DNA of 55,644 nucleotides from an uncultured Croceicoccus sp. (GCF_947496385.1 NZ_CANMCP010000011.1:1-55644), one strand, 5' to 3'; counted from the first letter of the stretch, positions 1 to 8,364 are shown. Notes: generated from the sequence alone by a model not told the origin. Made by a program: numbers and translations.

Positions 1-2
1 CG

Positions 3-77
3 ATCCTCTCCTTTGAGAGCTTTCTCAACCTCGCCGCAGTGCGCCTATGGCTGAAATCTTATGTCAACGCGGCCTAG
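3..77 (+). mobile_element. C-terminal end of an IS5-type transposase (cut by window start)
   Basis: A frame open from the first bases reads ...SFESFLNLAAVRLWLKSYVNAA and stops with TAG at 75-77. A short hydrophobic tail of the form 'sF..la...iwLk' is typical of IS5-family (IS427-like) transposase C-termini. The rest lies outside the window, so family assignment is tentative. It marks the left side of the accessory region. From 78 to 233 I see no gene. Confidence 0.45.
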
Positions 78-233
78 TCAGTCATGCCAATGTCTAGACG
101 AGCGACCGCTATGCTCCCTTGACGACGCCAATTCACGTGGGACGGTTCAGCAAGTTGGCGAGGCTATTGCATAAGCTCTTCAGTAGCTTCGGGAGCAACG
201 AATGAGCATCGTGCTGTAGACTTCTCAACTTGC

Positions 234-1367
234 ATGTGCATCCTGCGTTTCGAGGGGGGCATCAATGACTGGGTATTCGATCATACACATTCTTGGCGGT
301 CTGCGTTGAAGTGGACGCTGATCTCGCAGGGTGGAGCGGCAGACCAAACGCTGGGTAAGGCTTTAGCCGCTTCCAGTGCGGTGGGAAATTTCGACCGTCT
401 GGATGTCGCCGTTGCGTACGCCACCTTACCCGGCGTGAAAGCGCTCGCCTTGGCGGTGGGTGGCATCCCGCAAGTATCAAGGTGGGTAGTCGGTCTAGAC
501 GACGCGATCAGCCAGCCAGAAGCGCTGGAGTACATAGAGCAGTTGCCCGGTAGCGAACTGCGTGTTGTGAAGCTTACACCATCACGCAGATTTCACCCCA
601 AGATGTATCTCCTTTGGTCTTCGAGCGAAAAGAGCAATGCTGCTGCCGCCATTGGCTCGGGAAACATGACGGTAAACGGTCTCCGCAAGAATGGTGAAGT
701 TGCCGTGATACTGACCGCCGAGGCCGCAAAGGAAGCCAACGCCCTTAAGAAGCAATGGCGGGAGATGTGGAACTTGGGTCACTCTCCCTCCGTCCAGGAG
801 CTTACAGACTACAAGGAACTGTTTAAAAAGGCGAAGAAGCAACGAAAGAAGGTTGCTGACATTGGAGCCGCTCCACCTGAACCTGATCCCCACGAGGTTG
901 TAGGCGAAGAACCCACGTTTGATGGAAGTCCGAAAAGTGCAACTATCGCTTGGCTCGAAGTCGGTAGCGCAAATGCTGGCGGGCGAGACCTTGAGTTCCC
1001 AAAGGCAATGATGCCCTACTTCGCGTTGAGTGCTTCACCGGAGAAGAGAAAGTTCGTCACTGTTGATGGACAGGAGCACGCCCTCGTTTTCACGAAACGG
1101 GTGCAGAACGACATGTGGCGCCTGATGCTCAATTCGGCGTCCATCCAATCCGCAGTCAACAGAACAACAACGAGGCCTGCATCAGGAGCGAACCGTTCCG
1201 ATCTTGCAATCGTTTTCCGGAAACTTTCTGGAACTAAGAAATTCGAGATGCAGTTGCTCAAAATAACGAGCCAACGATTCAAAAGTATTGTTAAACAATC
1301 GAAGGGCATTGATGCCCAGTTTGTGACGAGGAATGGGCCCGGCGGGCGACGATTCGGTTATATTTGA
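234..1367 (+). CDS. PLD-family nuclease, probable restriction endonuclease
   Basis: A 377-residue protein with one phospholipase D-type half-site: H121-P-K123 (FHPKMYLL) followed by G141-S-G-N144 in a hydrophobic strand. This H-x-K / GSxN layout is that of PLD-superfamily nucleases such as the NgoFVII and BfiI restriction enzymes, where two copies dimerise to form one active site. The C-terminal 200 residues are basic and may bind DNA (inference). It faces the methylase operon tail to tail, with six bases between the stops, as expected for the restriction partner. The start is uncertain: the ATG at 234 has no clear ribosome site and the first 25 residues look unlike a domain. A TTG at 306 overlaps the stop of a 14-codon frame that begins at ATG 265 behind a strong GAGGGGGG site. 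A DISARM-type drmC role was considered, but no helicase is present in the window. Confidence 0.7.
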   Translation: MCILRFEGGINDWVFDHTHSWRSALKWTLISQGGAADQTLGKALAASSAVGNFDRLDVAVAYATLPGVKALALAVGGIPQVSRWVVGLDDAISQPEALEYIEQLPGSELRVVKLTPSRRFHPKMYLLWSSSEKSNAAAAIGSGNMTVNGLRKNGEVAVILTAEAAKEANALKKQWREMWNLGHSPSVQELTDYKELFKKAKKQRKKVADIGAAPPEPDPHEVVGEEPTFDGSPKSATIAWLEVGSANAGGRDLEFPKAMMPYFALSASPEKRKFVTVDGQEHALVFTKRVQNDMWRLMLNSASIQSAVNRTTTRPASGANRSDLAIVFRKLSGTKKFEMQLLKITSQRFKSIVKQSKGIDAQFVTRNGPGGRRFGYI

Positions 1368-1373
1368 TCCGTA

Positions 1374-4094
1374 CTATTCGTTTGCCGTGCGACGGATTTC
1401 TGCAAGCGAGAGCAGGGCATCATAAATCCGGTCCAGATCGATATCTAGTCGGAAGGCATTGAGGACCGCTTGGTCGAATTCACGACGATCTGCCTGCTCT
1501 AGCTCATCGGCAATCTCAAGAATATCGCGCGAAGTAAGAGGCGTGAACGCCGCTTTGATCGCCTCAATGCCTGCCGTATCGAGTTCCCCCGGATCGAGGC
1601 AGTGCATGTAATTTTCAATGCGATCCTTGTTCAAGTCCAAGGCACCCAAGCCTCTCCCGAACCCCATACCTTCGATTAGGAACATTGATATCGTGCTGTT
1701 GAGCAACGCATGCATCAAATCGATGTCGATCTCGCGAACTGGGTCAAGCCGCACCAAACGCTGATCTGCGAATGCCGGCGGATCAACACGACCGACAAAC
1801 AGACGGTCACCATAAGCAATAAACATCACCAAATCGGTCAGCGTGTCCGCGCGCATCTCATACCAATGCATGCCATTCCGGCTCAACTTGGCAATGTTTT
1901 CGGGCGTCTCGAATCGCTTGATCCAAGCTAGTGCTCCCTTGTGCCCCAGAGCTTCAAGTTCCGCCTTGGATCGGGAACAAGAGAAGGCCACCTTTGCGGC
2001 GGGACTTGTCAGTCGGGCGAAATCGCTCGGTCCTTTTGCTAGCGGTTTCACGTATTCCGCCTCGATGCCATGCCCAGCATCAGGGTAGAAAAGCGCATTC
2101 ATTCCCCGACGTTCTCCACGCCGGATTGCGAAGTGATCGGTCAGCGGGCTCAGCGGTAGGTCTAAAATCCAATCACAGTCGACGAATTGCGCGTTCCCGC
2201 CTAATCCGAATTGTCGATACCGGGCGAGGTCAGCGTGGCTGACTTCGCGAATTGTCATCGTGTCATTCTGCGTCTGGCCTAGCTCAATTTGAGCCGCTGC
2301 GATCTCAACCGCTTCCTCATCAGCAAGCTCTTCTAGCGGTCGGGTCAAGACCACGTATTTAACATTGCCGCTGGGCGTTGATGGATCAGCTTTCTTGTCG
2401 AGAATCAGGATGTTGGTAACAACCTCGCTGTTCTGAAACCAGCGTCCAGCGCCCGACGTGATCACACACTTGAGATCATAGTAGCGTCCCAGTAGCGAGT
2501 AGAAATCGTCGCCCCAATCTGTACCAAGCCACGCATTGGTAATGATGATTCCAAGACGCCCATTGTCATTCAAAAGCGGATGTAAGGCGAACGGCAAATA
2601 AGCTGAAACGTCGGCGCGCCGAGTGAACCTTTCACCACCTTGGCCGAGGCTTGCAGCCACACGGTCAAGGGCATTCCCATATTGCTTTCGCCCAGCCTGC
2701 GCTACGAAGGGCAAGTTGCTGGTAATGGCGTCAAACTGGCCAACGCGTTCGGCAAAGACATTGCCGTTTGTAGGATTACGGAAGTCAAGATCGGTTTCGC
2801 GTTCTAGAGAAAAAGCGTCCCTTTGGAATATACGTAGCGGCTGATGCATCAGGCTCGCTTTTGCCAACGCGAAGGTCGCGATCTGCACCGCTTGTGGATC
2901 TTGGTCGCCTGCAAAAACCGTCGAAGCCACCCGGTCAGGATCGACACTCGCCGATAACTTCTGTTCAATTGCTGCGCGCGCAATTGTCCCGCTTCCGCAG
3001 CACGGATCGAGAACCCGGTCCTCCACCGTGTTCCGAATACAAAGGCTTGTGAGGAGGCGCGCAAGCTCGATTGGTGTAGGATATTGCCCGCGAAGTTTGC
3101 GAACGGCCACCTCGACCGTAGCTTCCAGTACTCCAGAGAGCTGCCCCTGGTCTACCGAACCGACCCGCAGGTCGGACAGCAATTTGTGGAACTGTAAGAG
3201 TTGGTCCCAGACCGGCGTGGGCACCAGACTTAGCCCTAGGCTATCCGAGAATATCGTCCAGAAATTGCAGTCCTCGGACAATTGCCGGAATAGGTCGAGC
3301 GCTTCACTAGGAGTGGTGTCTTCATCAATCGCAGCAACTCGCCGGGCGCGCACATCCTTCTCTCTAAGGATATGTCCGAATAGAATTTTCCCAATCCAAT
3401 TGGATATAACTGCTTGCGCTAAGACCTGCTCCTTGGAGCCCTCGCCATATTCGGCCCGGTATCGGTCCCACCACAATGTCATCTCGGCTCGTAGTCGAGA
3501 ATCTCGGCGCGCGGCGTCCGTCAACGCCTGTGCTACCAACCCCGAATTTTCCATAATGAGAGATGTTACGCCACCGCTGCGATAAGCGTCGATAAACTGT
3601 CGACCTTCGAGCGACCCGCGGTCAAAAAGGTCATTCAGATGCCCGAAAATTTTCTCTGCTAAGGCTTCCCACCGTCCTCGGCTGCTTGCCACGCTAGCGC
3701 GGGTCTTGATGTCCGAGAGTTCATCCCAACGCTCCGCTGCTTCAAACTCGCCCGTTTCATCGTTGCGGGTGTAAAGCCGCGCATGCGACACGTTCCAAAG
3801 CAGAAAACTATCTAGGCCGAGAGCTCGTGCTTTGGTCTCCGCGTTATCACGGAACTCGAAATCGTCGATGCTCGTATCGGGCATCTTCAATTCCCAACCC
3901 TGCAGAATCCGTGCGGTTGAACGATCGCCGAAAAGCAAGACATCCGGGAAGAGGCTACCCCCTTCCGCCTTGACGGTTTGCTCACCGCCTGCATCTTTGA
4001 TCGAACGATTATCGCGGGCGGCGAGCAACTTCATATGGCCGATCAAATCAATCGCCCATGAACGCTCGTTGTAGTTAGCAGAGGGACCACTCAC
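1374..4094 (-). CDS. Type IIG-like N6-adenine DNA methyltransferase with N-terminal PD-(D/E)xK nuclease motif
   Basis: A 906-residue protein. The N-terminus carries P50-D51 (SLFPDVLLFGD) and E68-L-K70 (ILQGWELKMPD), spaced as in a PD-(D/E)xK nuclease. A methylase core follows in gamma order: motif X near 337-348 (GQYPTPIELARLL), SAM-binding motif I at 362-370 (LDPCCGSGT) and catalytic motif IV at 459-463, written SNLPF where NPPF/NPPY is usual. The last 300 residues would be the target-recognition region. This nuclease-methylase-recognition layout is that of type IIG enzymes (Eco57I style). The start is GTG 4094, overlapping the upstream methylase stop (GTGA), so the two are translationally coupled. 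Whether the nuclease domain cuts, or the PLD nuclease at 234-1367 does, cannot be read from sequence. Confidence 0.8.
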   Translation of the reverse strand: MSGPSANYNERSWAIDLIGHMKLLAARDNRSIKDAGGEQTVKAEGGSLFPDVLLFGDRSTARILQGWELKMPDTSIDDFEFRDNAETKARALGLDSFLLWNVSHARLYTRNDETGEFEAAERWDELSDIKTRASVASSRGRWEALAEKIFGHLNDLFDRGSLEGRQFIDAYRSGGVTSLIMENSGLVAQALTDAARRDSRLRAEMTLWWDRYRAEYGEGSKEQVLAQAVISNWIGKILFGHILREKDVRARRVAAIDEDTTPSEALDLFRQLSEDCNFWTIFSDSLGLSLVPTPVWDQLLQFHKLLSDLRVGSVDQGQLSGVLEATVEVAVRKLRGQYPTPIELARLLTSLCIRNTVEDRVLDPCCGSGTIARAAIEQKLSASVDPDRVASTVFAGDQDPQAVQIATFALAKASLMHQPLRIFQRDAFSLERETDLDFRNPTNGNVFAERVGQFDAITSNLPFVAQAGRKQYGNALDRVAASLGQGGERFTRRADVSAYLPFALHPLLNDNGRLGIIITNAWLGTDWGDDFYSLLGRYYDLKCVITSGAGRWFQNSEVVTNILILDKKADPSTPSGNVKYVVLTRPLEELADEEAVEIAAAQIELGQTQNDTMTIREVSHADLARYRQFGLGGNAQFVDCDWILDLPLSPLTDHFAIRRGERRGMNALFYPDAGHGIEAEYVKPLAKGPSDFARLTSPAAKVAFSCSRSKAELEALGHKGALAWIKRFETPENIAKLSRNGMHWYEMRADTLTDLVMFIAYGDRLFVGRVDPPAFADQRLVRLDPVREIDIDLMHALLNSTISMFLIEGMGFGRGLGALDLNKDRIENYMHCLDPGELDTAGIEAIKAAFTPLTSRDILEIADELEQADRREFDQAVLNAFRLDIDLDRIYDALLSLAEIRRTANE

Positions 4095-4993
4095 GCGGTT
4101 AGCTTCTCTGAGTCTCTAATGACCGCATCGACGTCAACCATACCCCGACGGTTTGGCTGACCAGCTCGTGCCGCAGGTTGGAGTGCCGAATATAACGGCG
4201 GTGCGGGGGTCTTAGCTTTGATGGCTGCTTCAACCTCTGTAAGCCGCTCCTTGGCGACCTTGATGTAGTCAATTTGCTTTTCCTTGAAGAGGTGGACCTC
4301 CTCGTTCTTTTCGATTCCGATGAAACGCCGCCCCTCAAGCGCTGCGGCAACCAAAAAGCTTCCGCTTCCGAACGCGTTGTCCAACACAACGTCACCCGGC
4401 CCAGTGAACATCCGTATCAGGTAACGACCCAACGCAACGGGCTTTTGTGTGGGGTGCCACACTCGGCCGCCTGCTTCGCTTTCTGCTGTCTTGCAGTAAA
4501 GCGTATCGGTCGGAAACCGCTCGCCGTCACTCTTCACCTGGACAGGCTTAAAGTCCCCATAGCTTCCGGTATACTGCGCTTTGCGGGTCCCCTTATCGTA
4601 CGGTTCACCCTTCGACATGACAGGCCTGTAATTAGGTTGTCTGCCGTAGAAAATGCAGATGTCCTCGTGTTGCCGAAGGGGCTGGCGACGAGCATTAAGG
4701 AAGTTGGTCGGCTTGCTTTTTACCCACACGAATTTGTACTTAAACCACGCCTCATTGCTCAGCATCAGGCGCGCTGTGAAGATACCTTGGGATGACAAAG
4801 CGATCACGCCTTTCGGCTTGATAATCCTTCGATACTGAGACCAAAGCTCGTCCAACGGAATGACGCTGTCCCACTTATTCTGTGTGGTCCCATAAGGTAG
4901 ATCGCAAAGGATCAGATCGACTGACTGATCGGGCAAATCAGCCATTACCTCAAGGCAATCACCTTGGTGAATATCTCCGCCAAGATACTTCAT
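4091..4993 (-). CDS. Beta-class site-specific DNA adenine methyltransferase
   Basis: A 300-residue SAM-dependent DNA methylase in beta order: catalytic motif IV first (D31-L-P-Y34 in CDLPYGTTQNKWD), then HPTQKP at 180-185 and the SAM motif F208-G-S-G211 followed by GRRFIGIE. This signature belongs to stand-alone N6-adenine methylases (HinfI/YhdJ type). I chose the ATG at 4993 because it overlaps the stop of the RHH gene in an ATGA junction and puts the first strand directly before GDCLEVMADLPDQSVDLI. The longer frame to 5104 is only overlap with the regulator gene. It is the second gene of a coupled three-gene operon, so one promoter should set regulator, this methylase and the 906-residue enzyme together. 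Confidence 0.9.
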   Translation of the reverse strand: MKYLGGDIHQGDCLEVMADLPDQSVDLILCDLPYGTTQNKWDSVIPLDELWSQYRRIIKPKGVIALSSQGIFTARLMLSNEAWFKYKFVWVKSKPTNFLNARRQPLRQHEDICIFYGRQPNYRPVMSKGEPYDKGTRKAQYTGSYGDFKPVQVKSDGERFPTDTLYCKTAESEAGGRVWHPTQKPVALGRYLIRMFTGPGDVVLDNAFGSGSFLVAAALEGRRFIGIEKNEEVHLFKEKQIDYIKVAKERLTEVEAAIKAKTPAPPLYSALQPAARAGQPNRRGMVDVDAVIRDSEKLTA

Positions 4994-5196
4994 CCTTTCG
5001 GCTTCCCGAACGGCGAGCTGCCTGTTCCTGCGATAGCGAGGAGGGGAACTTCTTTCCTCTCTTTGGACACTAGAAACTCCACGATTGCATGCCTTCCAAC
5101 CCACGCAATCGAGCGGTCGGCTCTCGTCGCAACGTCAACGAGAGCTTCGTATTCTTCGTCCTCAAGATTGATCGTGACTCGATTTTTGGCAGCCAT
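4990..5196 (-). CDS. Ribbon-helix-helix (Arc/CopG-like) regulator of the R-M operon
   Basis: A 68-residue protein whose middle reads RVTINLEDEEYEALVDVATRADRS-IAWVGRHAIVEFLV: a short beta strand, then two helices, the ribbon-helix-helix DNA-binding fold. ATG 5196 lies seven bases after AAAGGGGA, better than ATG 5202, which sits on that site. Its stop overlaps the methylase start (ATGA). Small DNA-binding proteins at the head of restriction-modification operons act as controllers, usually binding just upstream of their own gene; a tandem 10-base repeat lies at 5208-5227. Its role as controller is inferred from position. Confidence 0.75.
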   Translation of the reverse strand: MAAKNRVTINLEDEEYEALVDVATRADRSIAWVGRHAIVEFLVSKERKEVPLLAIAGTGSSPFGKPKG

Positions 5197-5207
5197 CGCC
5201 ATTCCCC

Positions 5208-5227
5208 TTTGCAGCACCTTGCAGCAC
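5208..5227. repeat. Tandem 10-base repeat, candidate operator of the RHH gene
   Basis: Two head-to-tail copies (TTTGCAGCAC, CTTGCAGCAC) differ only in the first base and sit 12 bases upstream of the chosen RHH start. RHH dimers commonly bind short tandem repeats on one face of the helix. Confidence 0.4.
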
Positions 5228-5251
5228 TCTGAGGCACTTTGCAATAGGTGA

Positions 5252-5266
5252 GAACATTAAGGGAAC
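5252..5266. promoter_or_regulatory. GAAC-N7-GAAC site, matches the alphaproteobacterial LexA box
   Basis: GAAC, seven bases, GAAC; read toward the operon this is GTTC-N7-GTTC. It lies about 56 bases upstream of the RHH start. This is the known direct-repeat SOS operator of alphaproteobacteria. Eight defined bases would occur once or twice by chance in a window this size, so position is the main support. Confidence 0.35.
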
Positions 5267-5651
5267 ATATGCGCAGAATATGCCAAGAGGCAATACCCTG
5301 AAGTGCGACGCTAATCACCAGGGGAAGTTGGCATCTGATCAAGGGTATTTGGTCCCCATTCCGGAACAAATAGCCAAATTCAGGACCAATCCGTCAGAAG
5401 TGCTTTCTATAAATTTCGGCGCTCGGTTGTCGCGCGCGGCCGCCTATCCAACTTGAAATACAACAATTTTCTGCGGGATTCTTTCAGGCAAATTTCCTGG
5501 TCACTGACGCGCATATGAGTATGGGCTTGACCCAGCACACCGGAAGCAGCGGCTACGCCTGCATTGGCGGAGCATCGCAAAGAAGTCGACCCGCCGCTTC
5601 CAAGCATGAGCGGCCGGTGTCGGCGCTAAGACTTTCTCCCTTGCCAACCTT
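5267..5651. other. Non-coding stretch upstream of the R-M operon
   Basis: No open frame with a ribosome site or recognisable protein was found here. It contains a 7-base inverted repeat (TTGGTCC near 5350, GGACCAA near 5382) around an A/T-rich centre, function unknown. Confidence 0.4.
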
Positions 5652-5978
5652 CTAGCGGCGACTGAAAATACGCTGATCACCGACCGGGCATTGCGGGTGA
5701 TCACCTGGAAGTTGCATTTCACGCTCCCAGTGATCGAAAATCATTTCTATTGTTGCATGGGCCCAGCTCCGGCCCATGCTCACGAGAGCTCGACGGACAT
5801 CGGCATGCTCCAGCAAATCCATTCTGCCGTTCACAATAGCGGCCGCCGCACGTTCGCGTTGCGACAGCTTTAGGTCGCCATCATTAAGACGCTTTGACGC
5901 TTGCGCAATTGTATCGAAATCATATCGTGTCAATCGGACGACACGGTTGTTCATATCGTCTATCACTCGCTTCATCAT
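5652..5978 (-). CDS. Hypothetical protein, small, plasmid-like context
   Basis: A 108-residue acidic/basic mixed protein (KRVIDDMNNRVVRLTRYDFDTIAQASKRLNDGDLKLSQRERAAA...), predicted largely helical, without membrane segments. A GGAGGA site stands seven bases before ATG 5978, strong support for translation; ATG 5975 is also possible. It follows the sigma-like gene with a 47-base gap in the same direction. I do not recognise the family. Confidence 0.6.
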   Translation of the reverse strand: MMKRVIDDMNNRVVRLTRYDFDTIAQASKRLNDGDLKLSQRERAAAAIVNGRMDLLEHADVRRALVSMGRSWAHATIEMIFDHWEREMQLPGDHPQCPVGDQRIFSRR

Positions 5979-6025
5979 CACGCTTCCTCCTTTAATTAAT
6001 ATAGTCAGAAAATCGGTTCGTTAAG

Positions 6026-6670
6026 TCAGGCCGCCTTATCCAGTTTTATCAGTTCGACGCAGATACTATTAACATTGCGTTTGATCGCTTTTCGCACTGA
6101 TGCGAGTCGGGCTCGATCTGTATTGGCGAATTCGGCGAGCGCTCTCCCGCACAGGCCTTGGTCAATGCCGTCGACCACCCTTTCGATCTCTGGCGAGCCC
6201 GCGACGACGTCGTCGAAAGCTTGTCGCCAAGCGGCGGCGCGTTCAGCGATTTCGCATTCGTCGTCCGGCGCCAACGGGGACACGACCAGGTCGAGTTCGC
6301 TGCAATAACGGGCTTCGTCCCTCTTGCGCCTCGCAATGATGGCGCTTGCGATCGAACGCATGACCGCCATCAAGAAATACTCCATCTTGAGTCCGGCAGG
6401 GCAGCTGCGTGAGGTCAGCGCCCGCAGGATCGCTTCCTGCAGGATGTCTTCGGCGTCGATGCCGGCGGTGAAAGCGCGAAACCGCGCCATTCGCATGAGC
6501 TTTGAATTTGACCGAAAGTCGATCGCCGCAATCGCTGCGCGAACCTGCGGCTTCGTGAGATACGAGCGTGTTGCGTTATTCGTTGATGTATGCGCGACAC
6601 TGCCCGAATTCGGACAGGCGTTCGTCGATTTATAGATTTTGTTGCCGTTACCGGCAGTTCCCTTTGCCAT
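6026..6670 (-). CDS. Sigma-70-like protein (region 2 recognisable)
   Basis: A 214-residue protein with a sigma region 2-like stretch: FTAGIDAEDILQEAILRALTSRSCPAGLKMEYFLMAVMRSIASAIIARRKRDEARY, which parallels the '..aeDlvQEtflra...' and the helix-R-x-D-x-R segment of ECF sigma factors. The C-terminal half (EIERVVDGIDQGLCGRALAEFANTDRARLASVRKAIKRNV) could be a diverged region 4 helix-turn-helix. The first 45 residues are polar and unrelated. AGGAAACC precedes ATG 6670. It may be a sigma factor or a plasmid regulator built on the same fold; promoter recognition cannot be shown from the sequence. Confidence 0.6.
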   Translation of the reverse strand: MAKGTAGNGNKIYKSTNACPNSGSVAHTSTNNATRSYLTKPQVRAAIAAIDFRSNSKLMRMARFRAFTAGIDAEDILQEAILRALTSRSCPAGLKMEYFLMAVMRSIASAIIARRKRDEARYCSELDLVVSPLAPDDECEIAERAAAWRQAFDDVVAGSPEIERVVDGIDQGLCGRALAEFANTDRARLASVRKAIKRNVNSICVELIKLDKAA

Positions 6671-6981
6671 GGTTTCCTCGCGGGGCGAGCGAGACCACTG
6701 ACGTGGGTTGTGATGTCGAAGATGTCATTTCGTGACCTCGAACGCCAATGAACGCGCACCGTCTCGGCGCGGGTTCGTGGGTTGAAGCGACACAAAATTG
6801 AAGGCCACCGGCTTGGGGGACTATCCCAGCACGCTGTGTTCGCGGTTTCTCCACGATAGGCCATAGACGATTAAGAAATCGTTGCCGTCATCTGAAAACT
6901 CAGAGTGGAGAGGTTCGATAAGATGCGCCGGACCGGCGGTGTCCGAATTTCACCAGTCCGGCGCATATGTAGGGTGAAGGC
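6671..6981. other. Gap of 311 bases with one strong inverted repeat
   Basis: No gene is supported between the sigma-like gene and the exonuclease. The only notable element is the 11-base inverted repeat listed separately at 6923-6966. Confidence 0.4.
6923..6966 (-). terminator. Inverted repeat after the exonuclease operon, terminator-like
   Basis: ATGCGCCGGAC at 6923-6933 and its exact complement GTCCGGCGCAT at 6956-6966 flank 22 bases. On the minus strand the hairpin lies 16 bases past the stop of the 6982-7737 gene. Only a weak T-run follows, so it may instead be a regulatory stem. Confidence 0.4.
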
Positions 6982-7737
6982 TCAGGCCGCGATTTCGAAA
7001 CCCTCGGCGATTTTCCCGTGTAGGCTCCCAATATACGTTCGCAACTCGCCAGCCAGTCCATGGTCCGGACGTCGTCGCAAGAACCCCTCGACCAGCGTTA
7101 CGATGGCAGGTTCAAGCCGTAGGCCATTCATGCCCTGGGCAACCAACCATCCGATCTTTGCGATGGCGAGCAGAAGACAGTCCAGTTCGACATGATCGCG
7201 CAGGTTTCGCCAGGCTCCATCGCTGGCCGGGCGCGGGACATTGGACTTCGCCGCGACAAGATCGAACGGCACGTTCATTCGCAGCAAAAGCTGGCTGAGA
7301 TGGGTCCAGGTTCTACCTCCCCCTTTCATCATCAGGCCGAGATCGAGATGCGGCCGAGGGCCTTTTCGGCCAGGCTGGTCGACGAGCTGCGGTGGCAGCC
7401 GCAATCCGTGCGCTATGCTAGCGTGTAGCAGGATCGGCACGTCGGTGGCCAACCCACCATAGGTAATAACGGGCTTGTCGTCGTTCGCCCGCAGGTAATC
7501 GAAGACCCTCATGACCACGCCAGCCTCGTCAGCCCAGTCCCGCTCGCACCAGCTGCCAATCTCGCCAGTACTCACCCGTCCCTCTTCGTCGATAGTGAAC
7601 TGGAACGCAGCTGCAGCCATGACACGCTTCACCGCGACCGCGTGACGATTGGAGTCAGGATCCATGGCCTGATGTAATTTGTAGAGGTCCTTGTCCCAGA
7701 AGAATTCCGCGTCGAGCGCGATATACGTTTTTGCCAT
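6982..7737 (-). CDS. DEDD-type 3'-5' exonuclease-like protein (PolB exonuclease-related)
   Basis: A 251-residue RNase H-like exonuclease. Exo I: YIALDAEFFWD with the metal-binding D-x-E. Exo II: KPVITYGGLATDVPILL, where Thr-Tyr-Gly replaces the more usual Asn before the aspartate. Exo III: LRDHVELDCLLLAIAKIG. The layout resembles predicted 3'-5' exonucleases related to the DNA polymerase B exonuclease domain (DnaQ-like superfamily). ATG 7737 (MAKTYIALDAEF) follows AAAGGAAAAGCGGA. It is last in a four-gene minus-strand run that begins with another exonuclease at 9989. Substrate and activity are unknown. Confidence 0.65.
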   Translation of the reverse strand: MAKTYIALDAEFFWDKDLYKLHQAMDPDSNRHAVAVKRVMAAAAFQFTIDEEGRVSTGEIGSWCERDWADEAGVVMRVFDYLRANDDKPVITYGGLATDVPILLHASIAHGLRLPPQLVDQPGRKGPRPHLDLGLMMKGGGRTWTHLSQLLLRMNVPFDLVAAKSNVPRPASDGAWRNLRDHVELDCLLLAIAKIGWLVAQGMNGLRLEPAIVTLVEGFLRRRPDHGLAGELRTYIGSLHGKIAEGFEIAA

Positions 7738-7779
7738 TCCGCTTTTCCTTTCAATTAGTGTTGGCATCATCACGCTTCG

Positions 7780-8364
7780 TCAGAAGGGGAGCGGGCGCGC
7801 CCGCTCGAGCGCCCGCCATGCCTGCCACGCGGCGGCGAGCGATGTCCGCTGGTGCGGCGAACATTGCGACCACAGGAACGCTGCCCACAGGCACTGTGCT
7901 TCCTCCGGCGCCTTGCGCGATCGTGACAGCATGTTTGAACCGGGACCGGCTCGCTCGATCCGGTATGCGGCCGCAATTTCTTCCAGCACGCTGTTCGCGC
8001 ATTCGAGCGGGAGGATATCCAGGTCCGGGCGATCACGCTGGAGAAGTTGCAGGTCAGCTGGCGGCAGGGGCCCTCCGGCGCTGAATGCCTGCCTCAGGTA
8101 ATGCTGCGACGTGCGTGACGCACGCGCGATAACTGTCGCGCCTGCAGGAACGCGCTCGGCCAGTCCGGCCAGAATCTCGGCCCGGTTCGCTGTCCGATCG
8201 AATACGCGGTGATCGATAGCGAACCTCGCGCCGCCTCCTTGTTCACGAGTCACGGTGAAGATGGCGGTCGAACGAATAGCGGATCGCGGGCTGCTTTCAC
8301 CGGGATCGCGGATAATCGCGAGCGAGCATAACACCCGCGGATGGCGCCTGTGGGAATGGGGCAT
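7780..8364 (-). CDS. Hypothetical protein between two exonuclease genes
   Basis: A 194-residue basic protein from ATG 8364 (MPHSHRRHPRV), which has AGGA eight bases upstream; the longer frame to 8517 overlaps the upstream gene and was dropped. A central segment (VFDRTANRAEILAGLAERVPAGATVIARASRTSQHYLRQAF) alternates strand and helix in the way RNase H-fold exonucleases do after the second motif, but no catalytic acidic set is visible. It could be a degenerate exonuclease subunit. The family is not recognised. Spacing to the downstream exonuclease is 42 bases. Confidence 0.6.
   Translation of the reverse strand: MPHSHRRHPRVLCSLAIIRDPGESSPRSAIRSTAIFTVTREQGGGARFAIDHRVFDRTANRAEILAGLAERVPAGATVIARASRTSQHYLRQAFSAGGPLPPADLQLLQRDRPDLDILPLECANSVLEEIAAAYRIERAGPGSNMLSRSRKAPEEAQCLWAAFLWSQCSPHQRTSLAAAWQAWRALERARPLPF

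Noticed and set aside
1-5196. DISARM or BREX system
   Set aside because: No helicase, DUF1998, ATPase or phosphatase gene is present near the PLD and methylase genes within the window.
5350-5390. Inverted repeat TTGGTCC/GGACCAA as a replication origin
   Set aside because: Only one short pair, no iterons and no initiator gene next to it.
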